Notes: generated by a model from the sequence alone, not told the origin. A DNA stretch of 7,270 nucleotides from CAYUYV01 sp964522525 (GCA_964522525.1 CAZFWG010000127.1:1-7270), one strand, 5' to 3'. Shown: positions 1-5,708, numbered from the stretch's first letter. A program made the numbers and translations.

Positions 1-519
1 AAGTGCCATAACCGGAACGACGGCGCCGTTCATGGTCATGGACACGCTCATCCGGTCGAGCGGAATGCCCTGGAACAGGGTGCGCGTGTCATAGATCGAA
101 TCGATGGCAACGCCGGCCATGCCGACATCGCCCGCGACCCGCGGGTGATCCGAGTCATAACCACGGTGGGTGGCCAGATCGAAGGCCACCGACAGGCCCC
201 GCTGCCCCGCCGCCAGATTGCGCCGGTAGAATGCATTCGATTCCTCGGCCGTGGAGAAGCCCGCATACTGACGGATGGTCCAGGGCTGATTGACATACAT
301 GGTGGCGTAGGGCCCGCGCAGATAGGGCGCGAGACCCGGATAGGTGTCGAGGAAGTCGAGGCCGTCGAGATCCGCCGCCGTGTACAGGGGGCGGACGGGA
401 ATGCCTTCCGGTGTTTCCCAGATCAGGTCCTCGGCACCGTCCTGGGCCGGATACCCCGATGTCGAGCCGGGTTGATCCGGCGTCAGCGGAATTTGCGTGA
501 AATCGGGAATGGCGCTCAT
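1..519 (-). CDS. mutB: Methylmalonyl-CoA mutase large subunit, N-terminal part (runs off left edge)
   Basis: This is the catalytic, adenosylcobalamin-dependent subunit that interconverts (R)-methylmalonyl-CoA and succinyl-CoA in the cytoplasm. Only the first 173 codons are present; the rest of the TIM barrel and the C-terminal cobalamin domain with its DxHxxG motif lie outside the window. Visible family hallmarks are RGPYATMY at residues 68-75 (Y75 corresponds to the active-site Tyr of the Propionibacterium enzyme), PWTIRQYAGFS at 79-89, ESNAFYRRNLAAGQ at 93-106, FDLATHRGYDSD at 113-124, RVAGDVGMAGVAIDS at 127-141, and SVSMTMNGAVVP at 158-169. The start is well fixed: AAGGAG (complement of 527-532) sits seven bases before the ATG. 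The start codon overlaps the mutA stop as ATGA, so the subunits are co-translated in the usual small-then-large order. The frame is open to base 1 with no disruption. Identification is near certain from sequence; the name follows the mutA/mutB (scpA/mcmA) convention. Confidence 0.96.
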   Translation of the reverse strand, partial: MSAIPDFTQIPLTPDQPGSTSGYPAQDGAEDLIWETPEGIPVRPLYTAADLDGLDFLDTYPGLAPYLRGPYATMYVNQPWTIRQYAGFSTAEESNAFYRRNLAAGQRGLSVAFDLATHRGYDSDHPRVAGDVGMAGVAIDSIYDTRTLFQGIPLDRMSVSMTMNGAVVPVMAL

Positions 520-2657
520 GACGGGGCTCCTTGACCGGAGACGGGGGCTGGGTCGATGCCGAGGTGTTGATGGGCATCGCCCAGGGCCTCCAGCACGTCA
601 CAGCCCGTATAGATGAAGCGGTCGATCTGAACGTCCTCGCCGATCTCGCCGGGCCGACCCGCGACGATGATGTGCCCGGCGCCCGCCCGCCGCAGGGCCT
701 CGACGGTGCTTGCACCCCTGTCGCCGTAGACGTCCGCCGAGGAGCACAAGACGGTGAGGGCCGACGGATGGGCCGCAAAGGCGGCCGCCGCGTCTTCCGC
801 CGATGAAAGCGGCCCCGGATCATGGGCGTCCAGGCCGCCGGCCGCATAGAAATTGCGGGCGAAGGTGGTGCGCGCCGTGCTGTCCGCCAGGTCCCCAAGG
901 GGGATCAGGAGGACGGTCGGTCGCGAGCCTGTCTTTGCCGTTTGTCCGTCGGCGGCGGTCCGGAGTGCCTCATAGGGCGCGGCCAGCCGATGCGCGATCA
1001 AGGGCTCGGCCATATGCGGAACAGGGCCCGTGGCGATGTGGCGCAAGGTGTGATCAAGGACGCCCAAGACGGCGCCCGCCGCGATGCAGGCGCGCAGTTG
1101 TGTCATTTGCTCTTGGGGCGGAGCGTTACCGGCGCCTGCGAGCGCGGCGCAGGCGGCATCGCCCCGGCCGTCGGCCTGGCGCGCCCGCACGGCGTCATCC
1201 GCCGCCTTGTAGATCTCCATGACATCGCCGGCCTCGAAGGCGATCTCCGGCTCCTCAAGGGCCGGAAACTCGCTCACGCCCGTCAGGGCCCGTGAACGGG
1301 TGGCGATAGCGGTGTTCCGTTTGGACCGGATCTCCCCGATCCGCCTCGCGAATGCGCCTGAGACAAGGCTCGCCGCCATGCCGCCTTCCGCTTCGATCGT
1401 CTGGAAATCGCTCCAGGCCTTCTGCCCAAGACGGTCCGTCAACTGCTCAAGCGCCCAGGCCCCGCCGGCCGGGTCCATGACCCGCCCGAGGCCCGTTTCT
1501 TCCATCAGGATGATCTGAATGTTGCGCGCGATCCGCCGGGCGCCGTTGTTCGAGCGGTTGATGGCCGCCGTGAAGGGCAGGACCGTGATGTGATCGGCGC
1601 CGCCGACACCGGCGGCGAAACAGGCATGGGTCGTGCGCAGAATATTCACCCACGGGTCCCGTGCGGCCATCATGCGTTCCGACGTCACCGCGTGGATCGC
1701 CATGGCGCCGGCGTCTCCGGTGACGCCGCAGGCCGCGGCCACCCGTCCCCAAAGGCGTCGGGCGGCGCGCAATTTGGCGATGGACAGGAAAACATCCGTG
1801 TCGACCGCGAAGGTGAACAGGATCCGGCGGAAGGCCTCCTCCAGCGTGAAGCCCGCTGCTTCCATGGTGCGCACATAGGTGAGGCCCGAGGCCAACGCGG
1901 CGGCCAGTTCCTGGGCCTCGCCGGCGCCCGCATCGTGATAGGGCCGCGTGTCGACCAGGAAACTTGTGACCTGCGGCCAGTCGGCACGCGCCTGATCGGC
2001 AAGGGCGCCGGCCCGGGCCAGGGTCTCCGCCATGGAGCCGGTCAGGGACCATTCGGGACTGCGGGCAAGACAGCCCAGGGGATCCATGTTCAGGGCCCCC
2101 CGGATGTCCTCTCCCTGGTGGCCGCGCCGGCGCCACAGATCCATGATCAGGGCGGCGGCAACGAGGCCGTCTTCTTCCGTTTCCAGGACGACCGGCGCCA
2201 GATCCAGCAGGACGTCCTTCAGCGCCCGGTCCAATATGTCGATATGGGGAATGAGGACACCCCGCCCGCCGCTCGTCGATCCCAGATCCACCGCGAGCTG
2301 GATCGAGGTCACGCCCCGCTCCAGATCGTTCAGGATGTGACGGTTGGCCGCTTCCGCGTCCGGGTGATCGTGACGCTGGCGGATGTCCCAGGCCATGGTG
2401 CCAGCACCTATCGGGCGGGCGCCGCGGGTGAAGGGCGCGAAACCGGGCGCGCCCTCCGGATCCCCGTCGCCGGGGCGCTCTGACCGGGTCGTGAGCGGAT
2501 CGATCCGCACGCCTTCAAGGGTCGCCCCCACCAGCCGTTTTTCGAAATCGGCGCCCTTCAGCACCTTGTCGACGGCGGCGCGCCAGGCATCGCGGCTGGC
2601 TTGCGGAAATTCTCCGCCAAGGACGAAATCTCCAGGGGGCAAAGTTGTGTCGGTCAT
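516..2657 (-). CDS. mutA: Methylmalonyl-CoA mutase small subunit
   Basis: This is the non-catalytic partner of the heterodimeric mutase; it resembles the large subunit but does not bind cobalamin. The product is 713 residues. Roughly residues 25-480 are a TIM-barrel half (GTMAWDIRQRHDHPD at 86-100, VTSIQLAVDLGSTSGG at 116-131, FLSIAKLRAARRLW at 290-303, NRSNNGARRIARNIQIIL near 367-384). After a linker comes a flavodoxin-like B12-fold domain from about 576 to 705. In that domain the position expected for the cobalt-ligand motif DxHxxG reads IPLGDLADSTARTTFA (585-600), with no histidine, as is normal for MutA. The open frame extends upstream to about 2861, but that part overlaps gloA and does not look like mutase. 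I chose the ATG at 2657 because GGGA lies six bases upstream; an ATG two codons earlier (2663) is a close alternative with only a distant GGAAGA. The stop overlaps the mutB start by four bases. No frameshift is seen. Confidence 0.95.
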   Translation of the reverse strand: MTDTTLPPGDFVLGGEFPQASRDAWRAAVDKVLKGADFEKRLVGATLEGVRIDPLTTRSERPGDGDPEGAPGFAPFTRGARPIGAGTMAWDIRQRHDHPDAEAANRHILNDLERGVTSIQLAVDLGSTSGGRGVLIPHIDILDRALKDVLLDLAPVVLETEEDGLVAAALIMDLWRRRGHQGEDIRGALNMDPLGCLARSPEWSLTGSMAETLARAGALADQARADWPQVTSFLVDTRPYHDAGAGEAQELAAALASGLTYVRTMEAAGFTLEEAFRRILFTFAVDTDVFLSIAKLRAARRLWGRVAAACGVTGDAGAMAIHAVTSERMMAARDPWVNILRTTHACFAAGVGGADHITVLPFTAAINRSNNGARRIARNIQIILMEETGLGRVMDPAGGAWALEQLTDRLGQKAWSDFQTIEAEGGMAASLVSGAFARRIGEIRSKRNTAIATRSRALTGVSEFPALEEPEIAFEAGDVMEIYKAADDAVRARQADGRGDAACAALAGAGNAPPQEQMTQLRACIAAGAVLGVLDHTLRHIATGPVPHMAEPLIAHRLAAPYEALRTAADGQTAKTGSRPTVLLIPLGDLADSTARTTFARNFYAAGGLDAHDPGPLSSAEDAAAAFAAHPSALTVLCSSADVYGDRGASTVEALRRAGAGHIIVAGRPGEIGEDVQIDRFIYTGCDVLEALGDAHQHLGIDPAPVSGQGAPS

Positions 2658-2714
2658 GGCCATTCCCGTCGGCTGTCTTCCGGTCGCGGGCACCCTAAAG
2701 GCCCGCCCACAGCG

Positions 2715-2728
2715 CCACGTTAACGCGG
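2715..2728. promoter_or_regulatory. Near-palindrome in the gloA-mutA spacer
   Basis: The 85-base gap between gloA and mutA contains CCACGTTAACGCGG, a dyad built on the perfect 8-base palindrome CGTTAACG with two further matching outer pairs and one mismatch. It lies 57 bases upstream of the chosen mutA start, a reasonable place for an operator or a separate mutAB promoter element. I recognise no convincing -35/-10 pair here, and it does not match any regulator site that I know. GGCCC at 2700-2704 and GGGCC at 2737-2741 enclose it but there is no T-tract, so it is not an intrinsic terminator for gloA. Confidence 0.2.
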
Positions 2729-2742
2729 AGATGGAAGGGCCG

Positions 2743-3183
2743 TCACCAGCTTCCGGTGTTTTCCATGGAGGCCCAGGGTTCGGCCGGCGCCAGGGCCTCT
2801 CCGGCCTGGAGAAGCTCGATGGAAATGCCGTCCGGTGAGCGCACGAAAGCCATGTGCCCATCGCGGGGCGGGCGGTTGATGGGGATGCCCGCCTCCATCA
2901 GGCGTTGGCAAATGGCATAGATGTCCTGGACCCGAAAGGCGAGGTGACCGAAATTGCGCCCGCCCGAATAGGATTCCGGGTCCCAATTATGGGTGAGTTC
3001 CAACATGGGGGCTTTGCGCTCCCGGGCGAGATCCACGTCCTCGGGCGCGGCCAGAAAGATCAGCGTAAACCGGCCTTTTTCGCTGTCGTAGCGGCTGATC
3101 TCCACAAGGCCGAGTTTGTCCACATAGAAATCAAGGGACTGGTCGACATCACTGATGCGGATCATGGTGTGAAGAAATTGCAT
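2743..3183 (-). CDS. gloA: Glyoxalase I (lactoylglutathione lyase), VOC family
   Basis: The likely role is isomerisation of the glutathione-methylglyoxal hemithioacetal to S-lactoylglutathione, the first step of methylglyoxal detoxification, in the cytoplasm as a metal-dependent homodimer. The 146-residue product has two VOC beta-alpha-beta-beta-beta modules (about 1-65 and 75-127). The four metal ligands align with E. coli GloA: H5 in LHTMIR, E62 in LELTHNW, H80 in FGHLAFRV and E123 in SIELLQ. The second ligand being Glu, in an ELTxNW context, favours glyoxalase I over methylmalonyl-CoA epimerase, which I recall has Gln there. The C-terminal tail APAEPWASMENTGSW is a common extension in alphaproteobacterial homologues. 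The ATG is preceded by AGAGGGA with a six-base gap. It lies upstream of mutAB on the same strand with an 85-base spacer, so cotranscription is possible but not shown. A TTGACG / AATAAT pair (complement of 3239-3244 and 3213-3218) could be its promoter, but the spacing of 20 is poor. Confidence 0.9.
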   Translation of the reverse strand: MQFLHTMIRISDVDQSLDFYVDKLGLVEISRYDSEKGRFTLIFLAAPEDVDLARERKAPMLELTHNWDPESYSGGRNFGHLAFRVQDIYAICQRLMEAGIPINRPPRDGHMAFVRSPDGISIELLQAGEALAPAEPWASMENTGSW

Positions 3184-3342
3184 AACCTGTCCCTCTGCTT
3201 TCTGCGTCGTGGATTATTGCGCGCCGGCATTCTCTTGCCGTCAAGAATGTCTTTGATCAATGCCCGATCATGCCATGTCGGACCTTTAAACCGATGCTTT
3301 GCATGACTATTTCTGCGTGGATAGATGGGAAAACGCCTGATC

Positions 3343-3358
3343 ACCGTTTAATAACGGT
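3343..3358. repeat. Perfect 6-bp dyad, candidate operator
   Basis: ACCGTT-TAAT-AACGGT is a perfect inverted repeat with a 4-base AT centre. It lies 160 bases upstream of gloA and 25 bases upstream of the TTGACA hexamer of the plus-strand promoter candidate. The 16-base size suits a helix-turn-helix dimer. No T-tract follows, so it is not a terminator. The binding protein is unknown and the call rests on symmetry alone. Confidence 0.3.
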
Positions 3359-3382
3359 AAAGTAACCGGGCCTCCCACTATC

Positions 3383-3411
3383 TTGACACGAAGCCTTAAT
3401 TGAACCACGAT
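3383..3411 (+). promoter_or_regulatory. Sigma70-type promoter candidate
   Basis: A perfect -35 hexamer TTGACA (3383-3388) is followed after 17 bases by a weak -10, CACGAT (3406-3411, three of six matches). Weak -10 elements paired with good -35 elements are common in alphaproteobacteria. Transcription would start near 3418, about 510 bases before the cold-shock start codon. It would therefore make either a very long leader or a separate short RNA ending at the hairpin at 3726-3751. Confidence 0.35.
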
Positions 3412-3545
3412 CCGGCCCGTGATGACGCGCTGTTGGCCTTGTAAATCATGGAGATTTGGCAAGGTTGATACCATCAAGTTGAGGTGTTTGCCCCACGCGC
3501 ATTGGGGACGGCATGACCAGGGCTCCCGTTGGTTCCGATTAAAAC

Positions 3546-3577
3546 TGATCCGATCCTGATTTTTTTGATACGGATCA
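3546..3577. repeat. 7-bp inverted repeat enclosing a T-run
   Basis: TGATCCG (3546-3552) and CGGATCA (3571-3577) are perfect inverted copies separated by 18 bases that include seven consecutive T (3560-3566). As RNA this is a stem with a U-rich loop, which could be a single-stranded landing site (for example for Hfq or Csp); as DNA it could be a spaced operator. A T-run inside the loop does not make a terminator. No family is recognised. Confidence 0.25.
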
Positions 3578-3725
3578 TTGAGAAAAACAGACGGCCGGGA
3601 GCCGTTAAGGACTAAACCCCCGTGTATTTTGGACGACCCCGCCTACGCCTTGATCCCACTGTCGAGTCCCCTTGCGTTCTCCATTCTGATCATCCTCTTG
3701 CTCCGTCGAACCTGTCTGGCGCCGC

Positions 3726-3751
3726 AGACCATCCGTACAGGGTGGTTTTTT
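3726..3751 (+). terminator. Intrinsic terminator-like hairpin inside the cold-shock leader
   Basis: ACCATCC (3728-3734) pairs fully with GGGTGGT (3740-3746), with one G-U wobble and a 5-base GTACA loop. The stem runs directly into six T (3746-3751) and can extend by a G-U and an A-U pair. This is the form of a Rho-independent terminator or attenuator on the plus strand, about 180 bases before the cold-shock ATG. It could end a short RNA started at the 3383 promoter candidate, or attenuate cold-shock transcription. Its 3' arm also belongs to a competing stem with 3762-3770. Confidence 0.45.
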
Positions 3752-3895
3752 CGTATGGCCGCCTCCCTGTTCGCCGGGGATCCGCCATCAACAGGGGCCA
3801 AACCCGCATGTCGCGGGACGCCCTGTTGGTCCGGCTCCAATCCATCGGATTGGCGGTCGGTTCTTCCGAGTCCCCCGTTTCGCCGCGCGGGGCTC
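3737..3895 (+). promoter_or_regulatory. Structured 5' leader of the cold-shock gene with competing stem-loops
   Basis: Four complementary segments lie in order: A ACAGGG (3737-3742), A' CCCTGTT (3765-3771), B AACAGGG (3790-3796) and B' CCCTGTT (3821-3827). A-A' can form ACAGGGTGG/CCTCCCTGT with one mismatch. B-B' forms a ten-pair stem (3787-3796 with 3821-3830, one G-U) that encloses a second hairpin CCCGC-ATGTC-GCGGG (3803-3817). A' and B can instead pair over seven bases, which excludes both. Downstream follow a perfect hairpin CCAATCC-ATC-GGATTGG (3837-3853), TCGG-TTCTT-CCGA (3857-3869) and a CCCCG/CGGGG stem (3873-3892). Long leaders that refold with temperature are established for E. coli cspA; applying that here is inference. 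Confidence 0.45.
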
Positions 3896-3927
3896 GCCTC
3901 TACACTGCTTCTCAGGAGACTTGAACG

Positions 3928-4134
3928 ATGGCGACCGGTACCGTGAAATGGTTTAACGCCCAAAAAGGCTACGGCTTTATTCAGCCGGATGAGGGGGGGA
4001 AGGACGTTTTCGTGCACATCAGTGCAGTTGAACGCTCAAATGTTCCGCACCCCACTGACGGACAGCGCATCACTTATGAGCTGGAGACTGACCGGCAAGG
4101 CCGGACCTCCGCCGTGAATCTCGTGCTGGACTGA
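3928..4134 (+). CDS. cspA: Cold-shock protein, single CSD domain
   Basis: This is a small OB-fold nucleic-acid-binding protein that acts as an RNA chaperone, melting secondary structure in mRNA, and may serve as a transcription antiterminator. The 68-residue product is one cold-shock domain with KWFN at 7-10, RNP1 KGYGFI at 13-18 and RNP2 VFVHI at 27-31, carrying the aromatic residues W8, F9, Y15, F17, F28 and H30 that stack on bases. Length is standard for bacterial Csp proteins. AGGAG (3914-3918) precedes the ATG by nine bases. A run of seven G (3993-3999) lies in the coding sequence. The gene has a long structured leader and its own intrinsic terminator, so it is probably monocistronic. 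Cold induction cannot be judged: alphaproteobacteria usually carry several paralogues, some constitutive, so cspA is a family label rather than a specific orthologue. Confidence 0.95.
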   Translation: MATGTVKWFNAQKGYGFIQPDEGGKDVFVHISAVERSNVPHPTDGQRITYELETDRQGRTSAVNLVLD

Positions 4135-4194
4135 TCGGCGTTCCGCCAAACCATGAATTCACTTTGAGGCCGCGTTACATGCGCGGTGTCGACG

Positions 4195-4229
4195 GCCGCC
4201 CCCGAAATCCATTCGGGGGCGGCTTTTTT
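4195..4229 (+). terminator. Strong intrinsic terminator after the cold-shock gene
   Basis: GCCGCCCCCGAA (4195-4206) and TTCGGGGGCGGC (4212-4223) form a perfect 12-bp stem with loop ATCCA, followed by six T (4224-4229). This is a textbook Rho-independent terminator on the plus strand, 60 bases after the cold-shock stop. A smaller hairpin CCGCG/CGCGG (4170-4186) precedes it. Confidence 0.92.
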
Positions 4230-4252
4230 GTCGTCAAGCGAAGGGGTGAAAC

Positions 4253-4606
4253 ATGAAAGCCGTCAATCTGGCCGAGAAACTGTCGGATTTTTCCGAAACC
4301 TGGTCGCCGCGCATTGTCGCCTCCTATAACGGCAATGACGTGTTGCTGGCCAAGGCCAAGGGCGCGTTTGTCTGGCATTCCCATCCGGAAACGGATGATC
4401 TGTTTCTGGTGTTGGAGGGGCGCCTGCGCATCGATATGCGGGACGGCAGCGTGACACTGGGACCGGGCGAGCTTTATGTGGTGCCCAGGGGCGTGGAGCA
4501 CCGGCCGGTTGCGGAAACGGACGAGGTTCATATCCTGATCATGGAGCCCGCCGGCACCCCCAATACGGGGGACCCGGACACGGCCGTGACCAAGGTCGAA
4601 ATCTGA
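4253..4606 (+). CDS. Small single-domain cupin protein of unknown function
   Basis: The 117-residue product is one cupin beta-barrel. Cupin motif 1 is visible as FVWHSHPETDDLFLVLEG (39-56), with metal-ligand candidates H42, H44 and an acidic position around E46-D49. Motif 2 is GPGELYVVPRGVEHRP (70-85), with H83 as the remaining ligand. It probably binds a divalent metal in the cytoplasm; there is no signal peptide or membrane segment. Small cupins of this HSHPETDD type are widespread and mostly uncharacterised, so no reaction can be assigned. AAGGGG (4241-4246) lies six bases before the ATG. The gene begins only 23 bases after the T-tract of the cold-shock terminator and I see no clear promoter between, so it is expressed either by readthrough or from a promoter I cannot recognise. 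It converges on nrdB. Confidence 0.88.
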   Translation: MKAVNLAEKLSDFSETWSPRIVASYNGNDVLLAKAKGAFVWHSHPETDDLFLVLEGRLRIDMRDGSVTLGPGELYVVPRGVEHRPVAETDEVHILIMEPAGTPNTGDPDTAVTKVEI

Positions 4607-4622
4607 CGCGTCGGATCGTTTA

Positions 4623-4684
4623 TTGGCGGGCTGAAGCCCGCCCCACGTCATGCCTTGCCTGTGAAGCGGGCCCTGGCCCGCCAA
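4623..4684. repeat. 62-bp palindromic element with two GC hairpins in the convergent spacer
   Basis: TTGGCGGGC (4623-4631) and GCCCGCCAA (4676-4684) form a 9-bp terminal inverted repeat. Inside it, each end also forms its own hairpin: GGCGGGC-TGAA-GCCCGCC (4625-4642) and GCGGGCC-CT-GGCCCGC (4666-4681). This paired-hairpin design resembles REP/BIME-type dispersed repeats. It lies between the stops of the cupin gene and nrdB, so it may also stop transcription or protect 3' ends from either side, although neither strand has a T-tract. Whether it recurs in the genome cannot be seen here. Confidence 0.5.
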
Positions 4685-4697
4685 CAAGACATTCAAA

Positions 4698-5657
4698 TCA
4701 TGCGAAGGCTTCGTCCCAGGTGCCCCGGGTCGAGGCCTTGGAATATTCCGTCGCCCGATTTTCAAAGAAATTCGTGTGCTCGATGCCGTTCAGCATCTCG
4801 TCCATCCAGGGCAGGGGATTGGTGGTGGTGCCGAAACGGGGTTCAAGGCCGAGCTGGCCGAGGCGCCGGTCACCGATGTAACGGATATAGTTTTTCACAT
4901 CCTGGCCATCCAACCCTTCGATGCCGCCGAGCTCAAAGGCGAGATCGATGAAAGCGTCCTCATGGGCGACGATGGTCTCACAGGCCTCGCCCAGTTCCCG
5001 CTCCAGGTCGGGCGTCACCACTTCCGGATTTTCATCGAGGAAAGTCCGATACAGACGGATGATCGAGTTTGTATGGAGGGTTTCGTCCCGGGCCGACCAG
5101 GCCACGATCTGGCCCATGCCCTTCATCTTGTTGAAGCGGGGAAAATTCATCAGCACCGCGAAGGAAGCGAATAGCTGCAGGCCCTCCGTGAACGCGCCGA
5201 ACACGGCCAGGGTCTTGGCGATGTCCGTCTTCGTCTCCACGCCCCATTGCTGCATATAGTCGTATTTGTCCTTCATCTCCGCATATTTGAGGAAGGCCTC
5301 ATATTCCACGTCCGGCATGCCGATCGTGTCCAGGAGGTGGCTGTAGGCGGCGACGTGCACCGTCTCGATATTGGAGAAGGCGGACAGCATCATGAGCACT
5401 TCGGTGGGTTTGAACACCTGGGAATAGTGTTTCATGTAGCAGTTGTTGACCTCCACATCCGCCTGCACGAAGAAGCGGAAGATCTGGGTCAGGAGATTGC
5501 GTTCCTCATCCGTCAGTTTGTGGCGCCAGTCCTGGACATCATCCGCCATCGGCACTTCTTCGGGCAGCCAATGGATGCGCTGCTGGGTGGCCCAGGCCTC
5601 ATAGGCCCAGGGGTAGCGGAACGGCTTATAGGTCGCGCGGGGCGTCAGAAGGGACAT
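4698..5657 (-). CDS. nrdB: Class Ia ribonucleoside-diphosphate reductase, R2 (beta) subunit
   Basis: This subunit carries the diiron-tyrosyl radical that starts reduction of ribonucleoside diphosphates by NrdA; it acts in the cytoplasm as a dimer. The product is 319 residues, shorter than E. coli R2. All expected iron ligands align: D67 in VQADVEV, E98 and H101 in IETVHVAAY, E158 in FTEGLQLF, E192 and H195 in RDETLHTN. Y105, four residues after H101, matches the E. coli Y122 radical site, so this is a conventional diiron-tyrosyl form rather than a Y-less variant. The C-terminal tail ATEYSKASTRGTWDEAFA (302-319) fits the flexible R1-docking peptide with a relay Tyr (Y305). I chose the ATG at 5657 because GACGGA ends six bases upstream; an in-frame TTG at 5675 is less likely. 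It follows nrdA by 51 bases on the same strand, so the two are cotranscribed. Confidence 0.96.
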   Translation of the reverse strand: MSLLTPRATYKPFRYPWAYEAWATQQRIHWLPEEVPMADDVQDWRHKLTDEERNLLTQIFRFFVQADVEVNNCYMKHYSQVFKPTEVLMMLSAFSNIETVHVAAYSHLLDTIGMPDVEYEAFLKYAEMKDKYDYMQQWGVETKTDIAKTLAVFGAFTEGLQLFASFAVLMNFPRFNKMKGMGQIVAWSARDETLHTNSIIRLYRTFLDENPEVVTPDLERELGEACETIVAHEDAFIDLAFELGGIEGLDGQDVKNYIRYIGDRRLGQLGLEPRFGTTTNPLPWMDEMLNGIEHTNFFENRATEYSKASTRGTWDEAFA

Positions 5658-5708
5658 GGATGTTCCGTCTTTCAAGCGGGATCAGGACGAGGCAGCGACC
5701 CTCAGGGC

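Larger units (their letters stand above)
3184..3927. other. 744-base non-coding region between divergent gloA and cold-shock gene
   Basis: No convincing protein gene lies here. The stretch looks more AT-rich than the flanking genes between about 3300 and 3600. It holds a perfect dyad (3343-3358), a TTGACA promoter candidate (3383-3411) and a small dyad TTGAT-ACC-ATCAA (3465-3477). Further along are a 5-bp hairpin CCCCA/TGGGG (3491-3507), a long inverted repeat around a T-run (3546-3577), a terminator-like hairpin (3726-3751) and a series of strong stem-loops leading into the cold-shock gene. Its length and structure suggest a long regulatory leader, an unannotated small RNA, or both. No tRNA, rRNA, SRP RNA or tmRNA hallmark was recognised. 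Confidence 0.75.

Noticed and set aside
155..898. 247-codon minus-strand ORF spanning the mutA-mutB junction in another frame
   Set aside because: It is low-complexity, rich in Arg and Pro, and covers the mutA end and mutB start, both of which read clearly in their own frames.
576..980. Possible loss of the cobalamin site in the mutA C-terminal domain as a sign of decay
   Set aside because: Absence of DxHxxG and its histidine is normal for the small subunit of heterodimeric methylmalonyl-CoA mutase; the large subunit carries the cofactor.
2658..2861. N-terminal extension of mutA into gloA
   Set aside because: The extra 68 codons overlap gloA coding sequence in another frame and do not resemble mutase; the ATG at 2657 with GGGA six bases upstream gives a normal MutA N-terminus.
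3162..3344. 60-codon minus-strand ORF overlapping the gloA start
   Set aside because: It is very basic with no recognisable domain and sits in the gloA 5' region, where the gloA ribosome binding site already explains the sequence.
3422..3559. 45-codon plus-strand ORF (ATG at 3422) rich in Trp and Cys, starting just after the promoter candidate
   Set aside because: It has no ribosome binding site, its codon use is unlike the neighbouring genes, and it overlaps several dyads. A leaderless peptide is conceivable but unsupported.
3578..3946. Overlapping plus-strand ORFs of about 100-120 codons in the csp leader
   Set aside because: They lack recognisable domains and good ribosome binding sites, and they run through the stem-loops; one overlaps the csp start in another frame. 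They look like chance open frames.
3993..3999. Seven-G run in the cold-shock gene as a phase-variation tract
   Set aside because: It encodes the ordinary Glu-Gly-Gly-Lys turn of the cold-shock domain, and the frame is intact on both sides. Seven G in GC-rich DNA is weak evidence for slippage.
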